Shown one piece after another: positions 24,393 through 37,330 of a DNA stretch of 64,000 nucleotides. A program made the position numbers and the translations under genes. The notes below the pieces were generated by a model. That model was given only the letters and a program-made list of their open reading frames with translations, was not told the DNA's origin and searched no databases. The DNA is from Otis tarda (taxonomy: Eukaryota; Chordata; Aves; Otidiformes; Otididae): NCBI GenBank assembly GCA_026413225.1, contig CM048552.1, positions 137,219,053 through 137,283,052 of the forward strand, given 5' to 3'. Position 1 is the stretch's first letter. Each line of letters opens with the position of its first letter.

Positions 24393-27300
24393 AGAAATTG
24401 AGCAGGAATGAAAGATTTTTTTGTTGTTGTTGTTGCCACAGACAAGGGCAAGCAGAACTGTTTACACTGAGGGGAAGGATGGGGAGGGGCTGTTATTTTG
24501 TTTTTAAAAGTGACACTGCAGTCCTGGAAGCACTTCATGGACATCCTCCACCACCATAGCTCGGGCCTGAGCAGCAGCGCAATCTGGGCCTGCAGGACCT
24601 TCTCTGAGACACAGAGAGGGTCTGTGGTCATCCAGCTGTGCCACGACCACCCAGCTGTGCCACAATGCCCCTGGCTCCTCCAAGCAGGCTGCCCTGAAGT
24701 GACCACCTGTGTCCTGACTGGACACATCAAGCACATGCTGCCCAGCTGCTGAAGCAAGGGGTTTCATCCACAGCTCAGAAACACCGCACACCAGCTAGAC
24801 CTACGCAGCCAAACCTCGCGGCAGCACACACCAGGCAGGCATAGGCTGTTGGCAGCAAATGCCACCACAAACACCAGATCCTCTGTTACATCACTCTGAG
24901 GTTTTCTTCATTGTTCATGGTACACTGTGGTTTTCTTCACTGTTTGTCCTCTATCATGGACTCAGCTCTCCTCAAGTATCCAAGTCACAAAAACGAGATG
25001 GATTTTGAAACAAGGTTTGGCAAATTACATACTGACTGCTTAGTCAAAAGTACAACAAAGTTCACCAAACTATGTGTATATTTTCAAGATTTAAATACCT
25101 TATAACTTTTTTCTTAATCCAAATGATGTATTTTCATTTTACTGCGTAATTTAACCTTGAGTTCTGAATAAAATAACTTACTGAACATCTACTCAATCCT
25201 TCATTAAGGTAAATCAACAATAGAGATAGTTGGACAGAAACTTACACAAAGGAGATTCTGTGCTCAGGATAAAGACTTAAAGAAGGTAACTTGTATTTAA
25301 AGTCATCGCTGGGATATATTTCCCTTAGAAATAAAATGCTACCCTACAGCAAGGAAATAACAGCATCAGCTCTTCGAAAAGTCACTGAATATTCAATCTT
25401 TTTAAGATCATACTGTATTTTGCAGTAATTTTCATTCTGTTTTTAAGACAACTGCAAGTAAGCACATGAAAGAGTGCTAATAGTATCAAGTATTTGATTC
25501 AACTAATTTTACAGTACAATTAGCCAACACAGCACACAACAATGTGCAAAACAGAAGGCACAGGATGACACTAGTCAGCTACAGTAATGAATCAACATCT
25601 TTATGTCTGTAGAAAAATGTGTGTTCATTACTAGATTTTTTTTTTTTAATTAATGGAAACAAATGTTAACTGCCTTTAACACATGGTATTACATACCTGG
25701 ACAACCTATGCTGAAACAGCTGACAAGCATGTCACTTCCATAAACATTTATTTGTCCATCACCGCCTCCTGAACCATGGTTTGCTACTGTTTACAGCATG
25801 GCAAACAAGCTGGTGACAGTTCCTTTTAACTGTGCGAAAGGGCAGCAGAGATTGTAACTTCAGCAGCCATCCTATTCCTCAGTTCATAGTTGCCCTTGTT
25901 TTACAGACACCTGAGCTTATGGGAGTCAAGAAAAGTAAACGGTAGCAGTTAGCTACTTCTCTTGTGACCTCGTGCTGAAGAAGAGCATTCAGTAAAAACA
26001 GAAATAATGTTTTAAAAGCTCAGCACAGTGACCAGAAAGCACAAGCACTTTATTTTGGCACCCAAAACCTGAATGGAGTGATTTTGTGTTCTACAGACTT
26101 TCAGATCATCACATCCTGTGTTATGTACTACACTGAATCAACTGACTCCAAACCAAAAAGAATTCACTTTTTCATGCTAGGCAGTCCCTTTACATTTTTT
26201 TAAATCTGACTAACACTTTTTTGATCGGCAAGGTATTTATTGTACATGTCTTAGATAAAAACCGTCCCATCATACATAACATATTCACACTACATGTAAT
26301 GTTGGTAGGGCAGATGGCCATGAAAACCCTGAAAAATTAGATTTTGCGATGCAAAATGTATGTGAAGCTTTGTATATGAGTAAGACATAACCTATACGAT
26401 TTGCTGACTTAGAAGAAGAAACAGAAGTTTATATTGTCTACAGGCATCCAGAAGAAACGTACCTGAGGACACACTCTAATCTCTTTTCACTATTCTAGAA
26501 ACAATAAACATTTACTAACAAGCAACAACAGAAAAATACTATACTTTTGTTTTATCCTCTATCATATTCCCAAAAACCAAAACAGCTAAGAAATACTAGC
26601 TTAGTATGTTGAAACATAAAATATGCTATGTCCAATTGCAGCTCTCGCATAATTTATCTGGCTGCTCAGGAACCGCTGAAACAGTTCCACACAAGCAGCC
26701 AAGTCTTCCAAACAGCTATCCATTTCTTAAGAGCAGCTCTGATCCATATCCAAATTCAGGACACAAATATTATGGTAAATTCTTGCTGAAAAATATACCC
26801 ACATTTCATCAAGATGACTGAAAGTCCTCCTTCAAAAATCATAGCCGGGTTAAAAGTCAGTGTTAGTAAGAAAACTGCTTTTGTTTCTATTATTTCTTTT
26901 TTTAAAAAAAAGAGGATAAACAATTTAAAAATGGGGGCAGACTGTCCATAAGCGCTTTAAAACATGTTTTGTTTGTGTATGCACAGATAGCCCGAAGTTA
27001 CAGGCAACTGTAAAAAGCCACCAGCCAGAACCTAATTAGAGGAAGGGCAGAAGCAATCGCTGGAGAGGCTGGCTGAAGGAAGGCAGTCTGGGCAGCAGGT
27101 AACCTGACATCTAGACAAGAAAATAGACAAAATTATATATGGCAGCTGGGAATAAGACGTAAGAGGAGGAGAGCAGATAAGACAGTAAACGGGGAAATTA
27201 GGAAACTACAGTTCTAATAAACTGATGTCAAATTGGACATTCATATTGAGTATGTTCTTAGCTAGAAACAGGAACATGCAAGATACTTATGACTTTTCTT

Positions 27301-27983
27301 TTGCAAATCCTAATAAAGCTGCCTTTGCTACTCAAAATCTCTAAATATTTACAAGATCCTCTCAAGGACTTGCATATTGGGAGAGACTTCCAAAAAAAAC
27401 CCCATTTTTCTAAATAAAAATGAAAAGCTTAAATTGCAAGATAAGGAAAATTTAATGGGGAACTTCAGATTCTGAGAAGTAAGTTGCATTCTTCCACCCG
27501 GGTAAGAAGCCTAACCATGACACTACACCTGTCCAGACACAGCACAGCTTTAGAGCAAGCAAGTAAAGCAGTGTTGTAGTTTCACTGATTCTGCATCAAC
27601 GTTAGTAACTTTTTCACCAATTTCTGTGAATAGCAGTGTCTTCCAACTACATGCTACTGGTAATTAAGTTCCTAGTTAGTAAAGGGCAGCCCTGCAGTTA
27701 TCTGTTTATTTCTTCCAACCTGCAAACCACAACTCTGCAACCTTCTGTTGGAGAAGAGTAAGTCACGCAGCTGCCAGATTTCTACATCCTCAGTACATAT
27801 TAAACCCTATTTCTATGTTCAGTTCAGTCTAACGAACTGCTTTGCAGTTGTATCCTTGGCTTTGCAGTGACTCTTCTGAGTTGCAAACACAAATTTCTGA
27901 CTAGCTTACTTGGGCACAATCCTACCCACCAGTTAACCAAACCATCGTAGAAGAGTCACTAGGAGAGGTGATGAGCTGCTACA

Positions 27984-28045
27984 CACATACACAAAGACCT
28001 GTGTATGTGCTTGTGTGTAAGCATACGCACTCACACACAAAACTG
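27984..28045. repeat. Alternating purine/pyrimidine CA/TG stretch
   Basis: The segment contains CACATACACA and its reverse complement TGTGTATGTG seven bases apart, then TGTGTGT and CACACACA. It has Z-DNA and small hairpin potential and no other meaning that I can see. Confidence 0.7.
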
Positions 28046-30036
28046 TTCTCTTCTGCCAATCACAACTTCTGCATGCAACTACCAGATGAGGAGGAAACAC
28101 CTGTACTTTCCTAATGGAAATTAGGTGAGCAAGAGTGAAAAGTGCATCTGCAAGATCTTACCAGTAAGTTCTTAGCAATAAGCCCTTTGCACGTGAACAA
28201 GAATAACGGGAGGAGTTCAAAGCAGGAAGAAAACGAAGCAGACAGGAAAAGGGAGGTCCCCAGCAGACAAGGAGGAACAAAAATGGGACATAAAACTCCA
28301 AATTCAAGTCCCTGAAGTTCCTCATATTATAAGAAAAGGAGGCATCAAAAGAAGCTTTACATCTCAATAACAAGTAACTAAAAATGGTCTTCAATGCTGC
28401 AAAACACTGTCATGCAATGGAATACTTCCTGCAGACTCTTGCAGAATCACTTCAAGTTTATATAAAAAAAAAAAATTAGCATATCCTTACTACTACATTG
28501 CCTCTTTCTACTTCATTAAGGTATCTTGGCTATCTCTAGAGTAGTGTAGAAGTAAACGTATAAAGTTCTTCAAAACCATCTTCCCATCTACTGTGTTCTC
28601 TCACTAACCTCACATGTCCTATTATCCAGAAAGATTATGCCAGCATTTGTGGACTTGCTTGTTGTCCTTAAATCCAACCTTGCTTGACTAACCTTTTCTT
28701 CAAAATTTTGAAGTGCATGTGATTATCCCAAACAGTGTGGCAGAGATTTTTCTAAAATGTTGTAAAAGCCATTGGTAATTCAAGCTTCTGTACACTTGTA
28801 ATGGTAGGCTATGCACTGCTGAAGGCCTCCTCCCCCTTAAATTTATCATTCTTCTTCACCAACTATCAAGATTGGAGATAACTAAGTATTTATATGTGTA
28901 TGTATCTGTGCATATATACACACACACACACGTGATTTACTGATTTGTCCAAATACTATTAAAGTATTGGACAGTATAAGCCTCAAATGACAGAGGCTTA
29001 ACTTAAATATTCTTCAATAAAGAAAGCACTGTAAGACACTTCAAATCACTTCAGACAAGTCTCTTATGTTAACTGGCAAGCTTTGGGCCAACTAGAAGGC
29101 AAGTAGTTGAAGACACACAGAGGTTAACTTCAGAACCTTAAGGTATATATGCAATTACATCCTGATGTGTTCTACAAGTGCTTTTCATACACTTTCAAAA
29201 ACCTTTTCACACACTGAGGACCATCACGCTAGAAAATATGCCAATAAATACGATGCTAATAAGATTTTATACTTCTGTAGTCTGGGAGAAGCAATGTTTA
29301 AGAGTAGGCTATAGCCAAACTATACTTAACTACTACTGTTCCCCAAGAAGGAAACTGAAGTTTCGTGAGATTAGAAACAGACATCTGTCATGTCTACACG
29401 TACAAAAAAGCTCAGCACTTCTGTCAATGAAAATTTAAGTAACTTGATGTTTTAAAACATTTTAAGTTCAAATCCTGCAAAAAAATTTACTATAGTTGGA
29501 GTATACTCAATTAAATTTTACCTAAATTAATTTCATGAAAATTATTTTCACCAAGAAATAATACTCAATGATATTTATAAAATATAAAATACATGTTAAA
29601 GTTACCAAAACTGTTTCTAGAGAAATGAAGCAGAAAGGGACAAACAATGGGAGGAAAAAGTAAATGCAACTGGTGAGAGTATAGAACAATGGTTGGAAAA
29701 ACATATATTCAGAGACCATTCTTTTCAAGTCTCAGAACAAAGTGATGTGTAGATAACTGTCAAAAGAATATGCATACCATGACTTCGCATACATCCTATT
29801 AAAAACAAATTGTGAGGTAAGACAGTAAACAAACACCTTACACCCAGAAGAGTACACACTGCCAGCTAATACTAGAAAGTCAAGATGAGTTTCTCATTTA
29901 ACCTTTCAGAACAGCTTCAGTCCTCCTTCTCCTCTTCCAGCCCATTTGAAAATAGTTATACTTATCCCACAATCTTCTAAAAGTACCACATATGGCATTT
30001 CTCAAACATGTTCAGCTACCACATTTGTGGAGGTTT

Positions 30037-30170
30037 TATAGAATCATAAAATGGTTCGGGTTGGAAGGGACCTTCAAAGGTCACCTAGTCCAACCCCCTG
30101 CAAGGAGCAGGGACATCCCCGACTAGATCAGGTTGCTCAGAGCCTCATCCAACCTGGCCTTGAACCATTT
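30037..30170 (-). mobile_element. CR1 LINE 3' end, reverse orientation
   Basis: Read on the minus strand, this is a 3' fragment of a CR1 retrotransposon. It contains the blocks AGGCCAGGTTGGATGAG, the GGGGGTTGGACTAGGTGA type block and CCTTCCAACCCGAACC, and ends in ATTCTATA. It is 5'-truncated, as nearly all CR1 copies are, and has no coding capacity. It is antisense on the plus strand and therefore in the same direction as WWC3. Confidence 0.9.
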
Positions 30171-31221
30171 CTGTGTAATTTCTTTTAATGTGCTACTGCG
30201 CTGTCATGTACAAACTCTGCCTGAACAGAAGAGAAATTTTGCCTTGTAAAAGGCCACAGCCCTGCCCCCAAGCCCCCTTCAGTGGAGTGGGTGCCTCTGG
30301 GCACAGAGGAAAACCTGCGACCACAGAGTGTGTCACACTGCTGTCATGGCTTAATTCCAGCCAGCAATTCCATCCCAGCTGAACCCAGAACAGCTGCAGT
30401 CCAGCAGACCCCGCCGCCCAAACTAGGCCAGAGATCTGTAAGGCAGGCTTTCCAGACTCCTCTTCTTAAGTTTCTGAACTACATTAATAAAGCAATACTT
30501 CATGTGAGAGTGAAAGTGCAACTAATGTGACACACACACATCATCCAAGGGCACCGTTTCAATCACTTGCCTGAAGAGTTACTAAGCTCGACTTAGCTCT
30601 AAGCAACTGAAGTGGAAATATGTTGACAGGATCTTTGATGCTTTTGGTTTCAGACTCCATTTCTTGCAAGCAGTGATCTATGGCAGTCACCTCATTATAT
30701 AAGGTTTTTCCACTCTTCCAGGAGTTAAAGACCCTTAGTCAAACACATATGGGCACATATTTCAGCTGCCTAGGAGTGGCGACAGACAAGTCATTAGTGA
30801 ATACTGTATACATTACCATACACATACAGACATCTTAACTGGCAATACAAAATCAGGTAATACAAAAAAGGTAATGGTTACCTTTAAGGTATTAAAAGTC
30901 ATCTAAAAATAAACCCATTAAAGAAAGCTGTGCTTAAAATGCGTCTTTTATTTTCCAAACATATCAAGAGATCTAACAAAAGAAACGGTATCTCTCTCAA
31001 GTATTTGCTTCTTTTACACCACTGGAGCAACAACCCCCCTGCTAAGTAAAACAATTTCTTTAAAGCCCAGTTACTACCTAAGGAAAAAGCAATGGTTCTG
31101 CAATTACTTGTAGCCTTGGTACATTTTCTTCTCCACAGCTCACTCTTCGCCTTTACTTTAAAATTACAGATATAGGTGCCAAATTACTTATGCTTTATAC
31201 CATGCTAGTCTATATGCCCAA

Positions 31222-31362
31222 TTCCTGGAAACATTAAAGGCCAGGCTGAACGGGGCTCTGAGAAACCTGATGTAGCTGAAGATGTCCTTGCTCCTTGCAG
31301 GGGGGTTGGACTAGATGACTTTTAAAGGCTCCTTCCAACCCGAACTATTTTATGATTCTATA
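31222..31362 (+). mobile_element. CR1 LINE 3' end, forward orientation
   Basis: This is a 5'-truncated CR1 3' end. It shows TTAAAGGCCAGGCTGAACGG, then GGGGGGTTGGACTAGATGAC, then CCTTCCAACCCGAAC and the terminal ATTCTATA. It shares uncommon variants (AACCCGAAC, ATTTTATGATTCTATA) with the copy at 30037-30170, so the two are probably the same subfamily. They point in opposite directions about 1.05 kb apart. Confidence 0.92.
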
Positions 31363-32945
31363 TAATTTCTAAGCTTTTGATTCTCAACATTCTCAACATA
31401 CCAGTCATGAATACAAATTCATATAATCAACAAATAAATAATGTTAATGCAGGTGTTGAGGAGAAGAGTCTCTAAAATATGTACTTAAAAATCTTATCCA
31501 GGCTGACCTTCTTGTCAGTTGGTAATTTTCAAGCTTTTAGGAAAACTTAACCCCTGCTTTCCCAACATTTATTTATCCCAGTATTACTACCATTCCCCAA
31601 ATACATTTGTCTCCTACAGTCCTCCTTAATGTTGGTCTTGCAAACTAATGCAGTGTATTCCCCAATCAATATTAGTAATTTAGTAATATATCCTAAAGAT
31701 CTGTAAAACTGTCTTTTTCTATGTTCATCTGAAATTTTTTAAGAAATTGAAGTTATGAAGTTTGATGCTCTTACTTCTATGGTTGCCAGTAGTTGTGCAA
31801 TATATTATATCTAAGCTCCAAGCTAGACCAATAAAGTACTTCCAAGTGAGTAATATGAAGGATTACTCAAAATTTTTCCACACGCTTTTGCTAAAATACA
31901 AGAATAGAAAATACTTTGTGAAAAATCCAGAGAAATCCAGCCAGATAATGTACTTTTTATAAACAGCAGTAGTGTGATAAGAAAGAAAAAAAAAAAAATC
32001 ACCTTAACAACCTTCTGAAACCCAATATAAAAAGTATTTAGAACTATTAGAAATACTCATTTTCAGTATAAGAAGTTTAATCAAAAAGTAAGACAGTACA
32101 AGTAATGTTTTGGATTTTTAACACTAGTTTCAGATCTACCAAAAAATTGAAAAGTTAAAAAACCAAACAAAAACACAAAACCCACCCAAAAATAACAAAA
32201 AAACCCACCCAAAAAATAATCGACAACAGAAAGCACAATTACAGAATCAGACCTACACTGATCTTAATTTGAACTGAACATCCACAAGTAACAAATACCT
32301 CTTCACTAAAACAGCAGTGAAAATGAGATTAAACTTACACAGTAACATACTAAAGAGACTTCAACAGTAGATGGCCTCCTCTTCTTCCTCCTCATCTCCC
32401 ATGATTGAGGTTAAAAATAGAAGCTTCCGTTTCCTTACATTATTTCGCTTTAAACTTTTCTAGAACACTGAAATTAGCTACTTTGCCAGCTTCCTACATT
32501 TGTGTTAGAAAAGAGGGAGTGTTAAAAACACACTTCCATTTACAGCATCTCAGGAAACTGACTTCTGTGGTTTGCATTATTATCATTCATAAATGACAAG
32601 CCCCTGTAGAAATTGTAGGTGTCTCTTCCAAAGATTGCCTTTGGATATAGCTCACCCAAAGGCCCCTTGCACCACCTAGTAACATGTTTCGGGGATAATC
32701 TTCCATACTTGCATATTTTTTCTATATTTATGCATTCCTTTGCAGTTAGTAAATGTAGGTATCTTCAGTGCACAATGTTCAATTCCACATATCCAAGAGC
32801 AGTTCCAGTACTAGGAAGAAGAGCTTAAGAGCCACAGAAAGCCAGCTTCAGCTCACTCCCTCCCGGCCCTGCGCCTTCGAGGAAGTCAGATCTGCAAGAA
32901 GCCTCGGATTTCCACCACGGCAGCACAGTGGCCCCAGCTGTCGAG

Positions 32946-33080
32946 GTCCATATTTTAAGGTCAGAGGGAACCACTGTCACCATCTAATTGACCTCCTGAA
33001 TAATACACGCCACAAAACTTCAGTTGGTAATTCTTGCATCTAGCTCAACATCTCGTGGTTGACCTAGAGCATACTTTCCA
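32946..33080 (+). mobile_element. Degenerate ancient amniote interspersed repeat
   Basis: The segment with TTTTAAGGTCAGAGGGAACC, ACCATCTAATTGACCTCCTG, AATACACGCCACAAAACTTC and GTTGACCTAGAGCATA resembles an old repeat common in turtle and crocodilian genomes and found sparsely in birds. I recognise the pattern but cannot assign a family name with certainty; a CR1-like origin is possible. Confidence 0.6.
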
Positions 33081-36000
33081 TAGCGGTAAAAGCAGCATTT
33101 GTTTATACTGAAAGAGATGTACACTGCAGAATAAATATCTGAACTGTTTATCTGCAAGTATTGCATATCAACAAACAAAAAGTAGCAGGTATCCAAATAC
33201 TGCTCTAGTATAAAGTTGTATCATCTACACATTACTGTAACGCAGTGCCACCCTTTCATTAGGAAGTCCGGCATGCTTCATTAGGTATTGCTTTGTTAGT
33301 CAATTTTTTGATTGCTTCCAATTTTGCTAGACTGAAAACCATTCTGGCTGAAGTTCTCCTTCCTGAGGGTGTGCCTCATTCCCATCTCTTGTGCAAAGTT
33401 TCAATTAAAACAGCTCAGCCATTCGAAAGAACAAAGCTGAGAGAGAAATGCTGTCCCTCCCCACCCCCATGCTGCAATTCCTACAGTAGTCTCCCAGACA
33501 ATCTCTGTGCGAACACCAGGACCTGAATTTTTTAGGTCTTCTACTATCTCCACGGAAAAGCATTCGAGTTTGGTCAAGACACGGGGCAGTGGAAGAGGGG
33601 GAATATTGTTGCACATGCTCTGTGTAGCTCTGTGAAGTGCGGAAGCCCTGTTCTTTGCAGATTTAATCTCCACTGAACGTGCGCCAGCTTCTCAGGACCT
33701 CTCCTGGCTAGACACTCACCCAGCGCCAGTGTGCCAGGACATCGCGATGCTTCCTCCAGCTGCAAGGAACAGCTCCAGAAAAATATTTCCATTACAACCC
33801 TGCTCCTTGTATTCTGGGAACAGAGACTAGGAATCCAATTTCTTGTTCTAGTCTCAATGCAAACCCTATTAGCACCCAAACACCAGGGAGGAAAAGAAGG
33901 AAGCAGGCACACTGTGATACAGAAGGATAAGCAGCATGGGAACTGAGTGCTGGAAGAGAAGGAGGTCATAATCACAAAGCAAGAAGTGGTGCAGGGAGGC
34001 ACAGACAAAGAAGGAGGATAAGCACAGGGAGAAGGACTAACAGCAGAGCTGGAGCAGAAGGGAATGGCTGGGAGCAGCGTGAACAGATCACAGCTTAAAC
34101 AGCAGGATAAGGAAAGATGGGACTACGCAATGTATCAGGTGCTGCACCCTACATACCTCAGCTCTAAGACTCTGAAAGCCCAAAGCAGAACAAGGTTCTA
34201 TTCTCCCCTGTGCATTCCACTCAATGTAGTTACCCATCTCCAACTACATCATAAACTCCACCTGTAGTTTTGTATGAAAACTGGCTTAACAGCATGGTGC
34301 TATCAAACCGGAGAAATCCTTGTCATCTTCAAATACCTCTCCCTCTGCTGCCCTAAACTGCATAATCCCATCATTTCATGGCACTACTATTTCTGACACT
34401 CATCTTATCATACACTAAGCCAGTAGTAAGTATACTTCAACTCACTAGAACTGCAAAAAAAAAAAAAAGTAATGGAGAAGAAGGAAGGCAGTAATTTGAG
34501 GTTTTTCCCACAGTTACTGAAAGGAATCAGTTTACTTCACTATCACATGAGCAAGAAAGGCAATGTAGAGGAGGCAGAAGGTGAGCAAGATCTCCTACTA
34601 TTTGTAAAAAGCCGTTAATCCAACTTGCAGTGTCTTAAGGGTACATTAAACCTCACTCCTTGGCAGGGCACGGGGGGTGACAGGACAAAAAAACAAAACA
34701 CCCAAACTGGAATACAGTCACATAAAGAAAGGTAATTTCACAGTAATGACAATGCAGACCTTAATTTTAGCATTTTAGAATGTGTCTAAGTTTGGCTATG
34801 CAACTTTAGTAAGCATGAAAATCCTTACATACACATCTCAGTTAGGAAGAGTAGTTTCAGGCACTAGGATCCATATCTTAAAGAGCCTTCTTAAGTTTGG
34901 GGGAAGGACAAAGCCTGTTTAAATAGTGTGATTCTTTTCTGAGAAAGTCAAGTATACAGCAAATGAAAAACTAAAATTTCAAAAGCACCTTTGAATATCC
35001 ACTGCTAGGCAATGGTACTGTTGCCCCCAGGAACAGTAAGCCCAGTACCAACGCTTCCTTCATTGCTCATGAAAGGTTAAGACCTAACAATATAGGAACT
35101 TGACATGGACAACGTGTTTGGAAACCACCAAATTAATCCATTTATCTGTTAAGATCGGTTAAAAAAACCCAACACACACTGGGAGCTACGCAGGAAATAA
35201 TTAGATATTCGTGAAGGAAATTAACTACTAAAACATGTGTAATGATTGATTGACCAAACAACCGTTTAAAGAAAGGTGTGCAAAGAGAGACAGCCACTGT
35301 GTTTTGAGACATATCCTCAGCAATATGCTCGCTAAAAACTATTTTTACATAGTAGCTGCAATTAAAATCTCCTTCCAGCTTCTGTTCTTTTTCTCAAATA
35401 AGATCAAGTCTATCTTTAATGCAGAGAGCACTTACATGCAACAACAGAAAAGCCACAAAGACATCAGAAACACAGATTAAATGAACTGCAGGAGGAGAAG
35501 TGGAGGAAGGAGAAAAACATTTGCATTTCCAAGAGGCCTGTCTGGTACCGAGTAACAAGCAGGCTGGACAGATGCATTCAGAAAAGAAGTGGGAGTTTAA
35601 GTCTGAAATAATAGAAATCTAAGCTCTTCTCAGTGCTAGCAGAAGGACATAATTTCACAGCCCTTTGTTTTACTAGCAGAGGAAGCATTTAAACTGTTAG
35701 TTTCTTTAACTCCAATCTACTTACGTTTTTCAAAATTATTTACGGGCAAGACCTAACCAACAATGAGACCCTCTCAGTCTTTGAAGTGAGGATGTTAGGT
35801 AGAACTGTTTAATGGACTTAGTGATCAGCAAAATTCGAGACAGGTAGCAAACTTTACCCAAAAATACCAGCTATTTCCAATTAGTGAAAGATCTACTGAT
35901 TCAAGCCCTGAGTAGCTTGAAAGAGAAAAAAATCCACAGTTTTCAGAAGTGGTGTAAGCCTGCTTGCTTAGCTGGGTTGATGAGCAATGTTTCAGGAGAT

Positions 36001-37249
36001 CCAGTAAAAGGAGGGCATGAAGCAGACTGAACCACAACTACTATTCCAGACAGCAGATGCCTAATGTGTGCCGAAAACTTTGTGACTAAAGCCTGTTTAA
36101 GAGACCAGGACTTCAAAAACTTACCACCAGCTCCTCAAAGGCTATTAGGAAACCCAAGTGAACTGAAAGGGAAATGATGGTGCACAGGAAGGCAGGAGAG
36201 TGTACAAACATGACAGGAAATTCCCAGAAAAATGTGGTAATTACTCTTATGCACTTACTCTGCTCCACACGTTTTCAAATTGTATCATTTTCTAAAAATC
36301 TTTTACTATTACCCATTAAGCAAGAGAGCTTCTCATAAGACATCTGTGGAAAAAGAAACAGGAGTACTCCCCTCTTTCCTCCCCCACCTTGTACTTATGC
36401 CACAACTGAACTAATTTGAAGAAGATATTTTCTCACTATTTCCTAGACCACCGCTGCTGCCTGGAAAGCCTGTCTTCTGCCACCACTCTTCATCTAGCTT
36501 CCTTTTGCAGGTCTTACTTCCCCATAAGTGAACTCAGATGTTTACATACATCAATACTCTTGGCTCTTCCCGGCAGGATTCTTACTCACAGGATTTGGAT
36601 TTACTGATTTCATACTGTCGCAGCACAACAACAAGGAATTATTGAAGCTGGAAGCTGTTAGAAGAGCAAAGGTCTTCAGTCTGTCCCCTCCTTACTCATT
36701 ATCATAGTTGAAAGTCTGATCCCAAGTTTTTAACGTCCTTGAGAAGTTAACTTCCCTGACAATTTTGCCCTGAAATTCTAATTAGAGTACAATGAAGATA
36801 CCACTAGTTAAATAAACCGATACCATATTGCAGTAAATCTATTCCCTCCTGCCCCCAATTAACAAGATATTTTTAATCACCATTCAGCAGCACTGCTTTT
36901 CAGCCTATCTGATCATCTTCAGTCTCTTTTCAGAACAGCCTTTTGATGCACAGAGCCTCCCTGCATATCCAGTTAAACCCCGTTGCTGTGTTACATTTTA
37001 ATGGAAGCCTAAGTTTTACAGTTATGACTGGTCTAGACCCCCTCCTTCCCTCTGGCCATATATTGAGCAATGCATCTTACTCACAATAAGTCAATGCTTC
37101 TAATTCCTGCAAAACTTAGTTTTATGGAGATGATTAATTTTCCCCAACTCCTTTCAACAAAGAGAGGCAGTAATAAATACACCAGTTTAAGACACCAGTC
37201 AAATCTTAAATGGAACGCTGATTTGCAGAACACCAATCCCATCCCCTGC

Positions 37250-37330
37250 AAAAAAAAAAAAAAAAAAAAAAAAAAAGAAAACCACTAAAAAAAAAACCCC
37301 ACAAAAAAACCCAAACAAACAAACAAAAAC
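37250..37330. repeat. A27 and A/C-rich compound tract
   Basis: 27 A at 37250-37276 continue into GAAAACCACT, A10, CCCC, ACA7CCC and AAAC units. It is the same kind of tract as those at 241-297, 42824-42950 and 57118-57153. Confidence 0.93.

Noticed and set aside
24323-24757. 144-codon minus ORF
   Set aside because: No recognisable domain, a low-complexity Phe end from the A-rich tract, and overlap with other open frames in a GC-rich patch.
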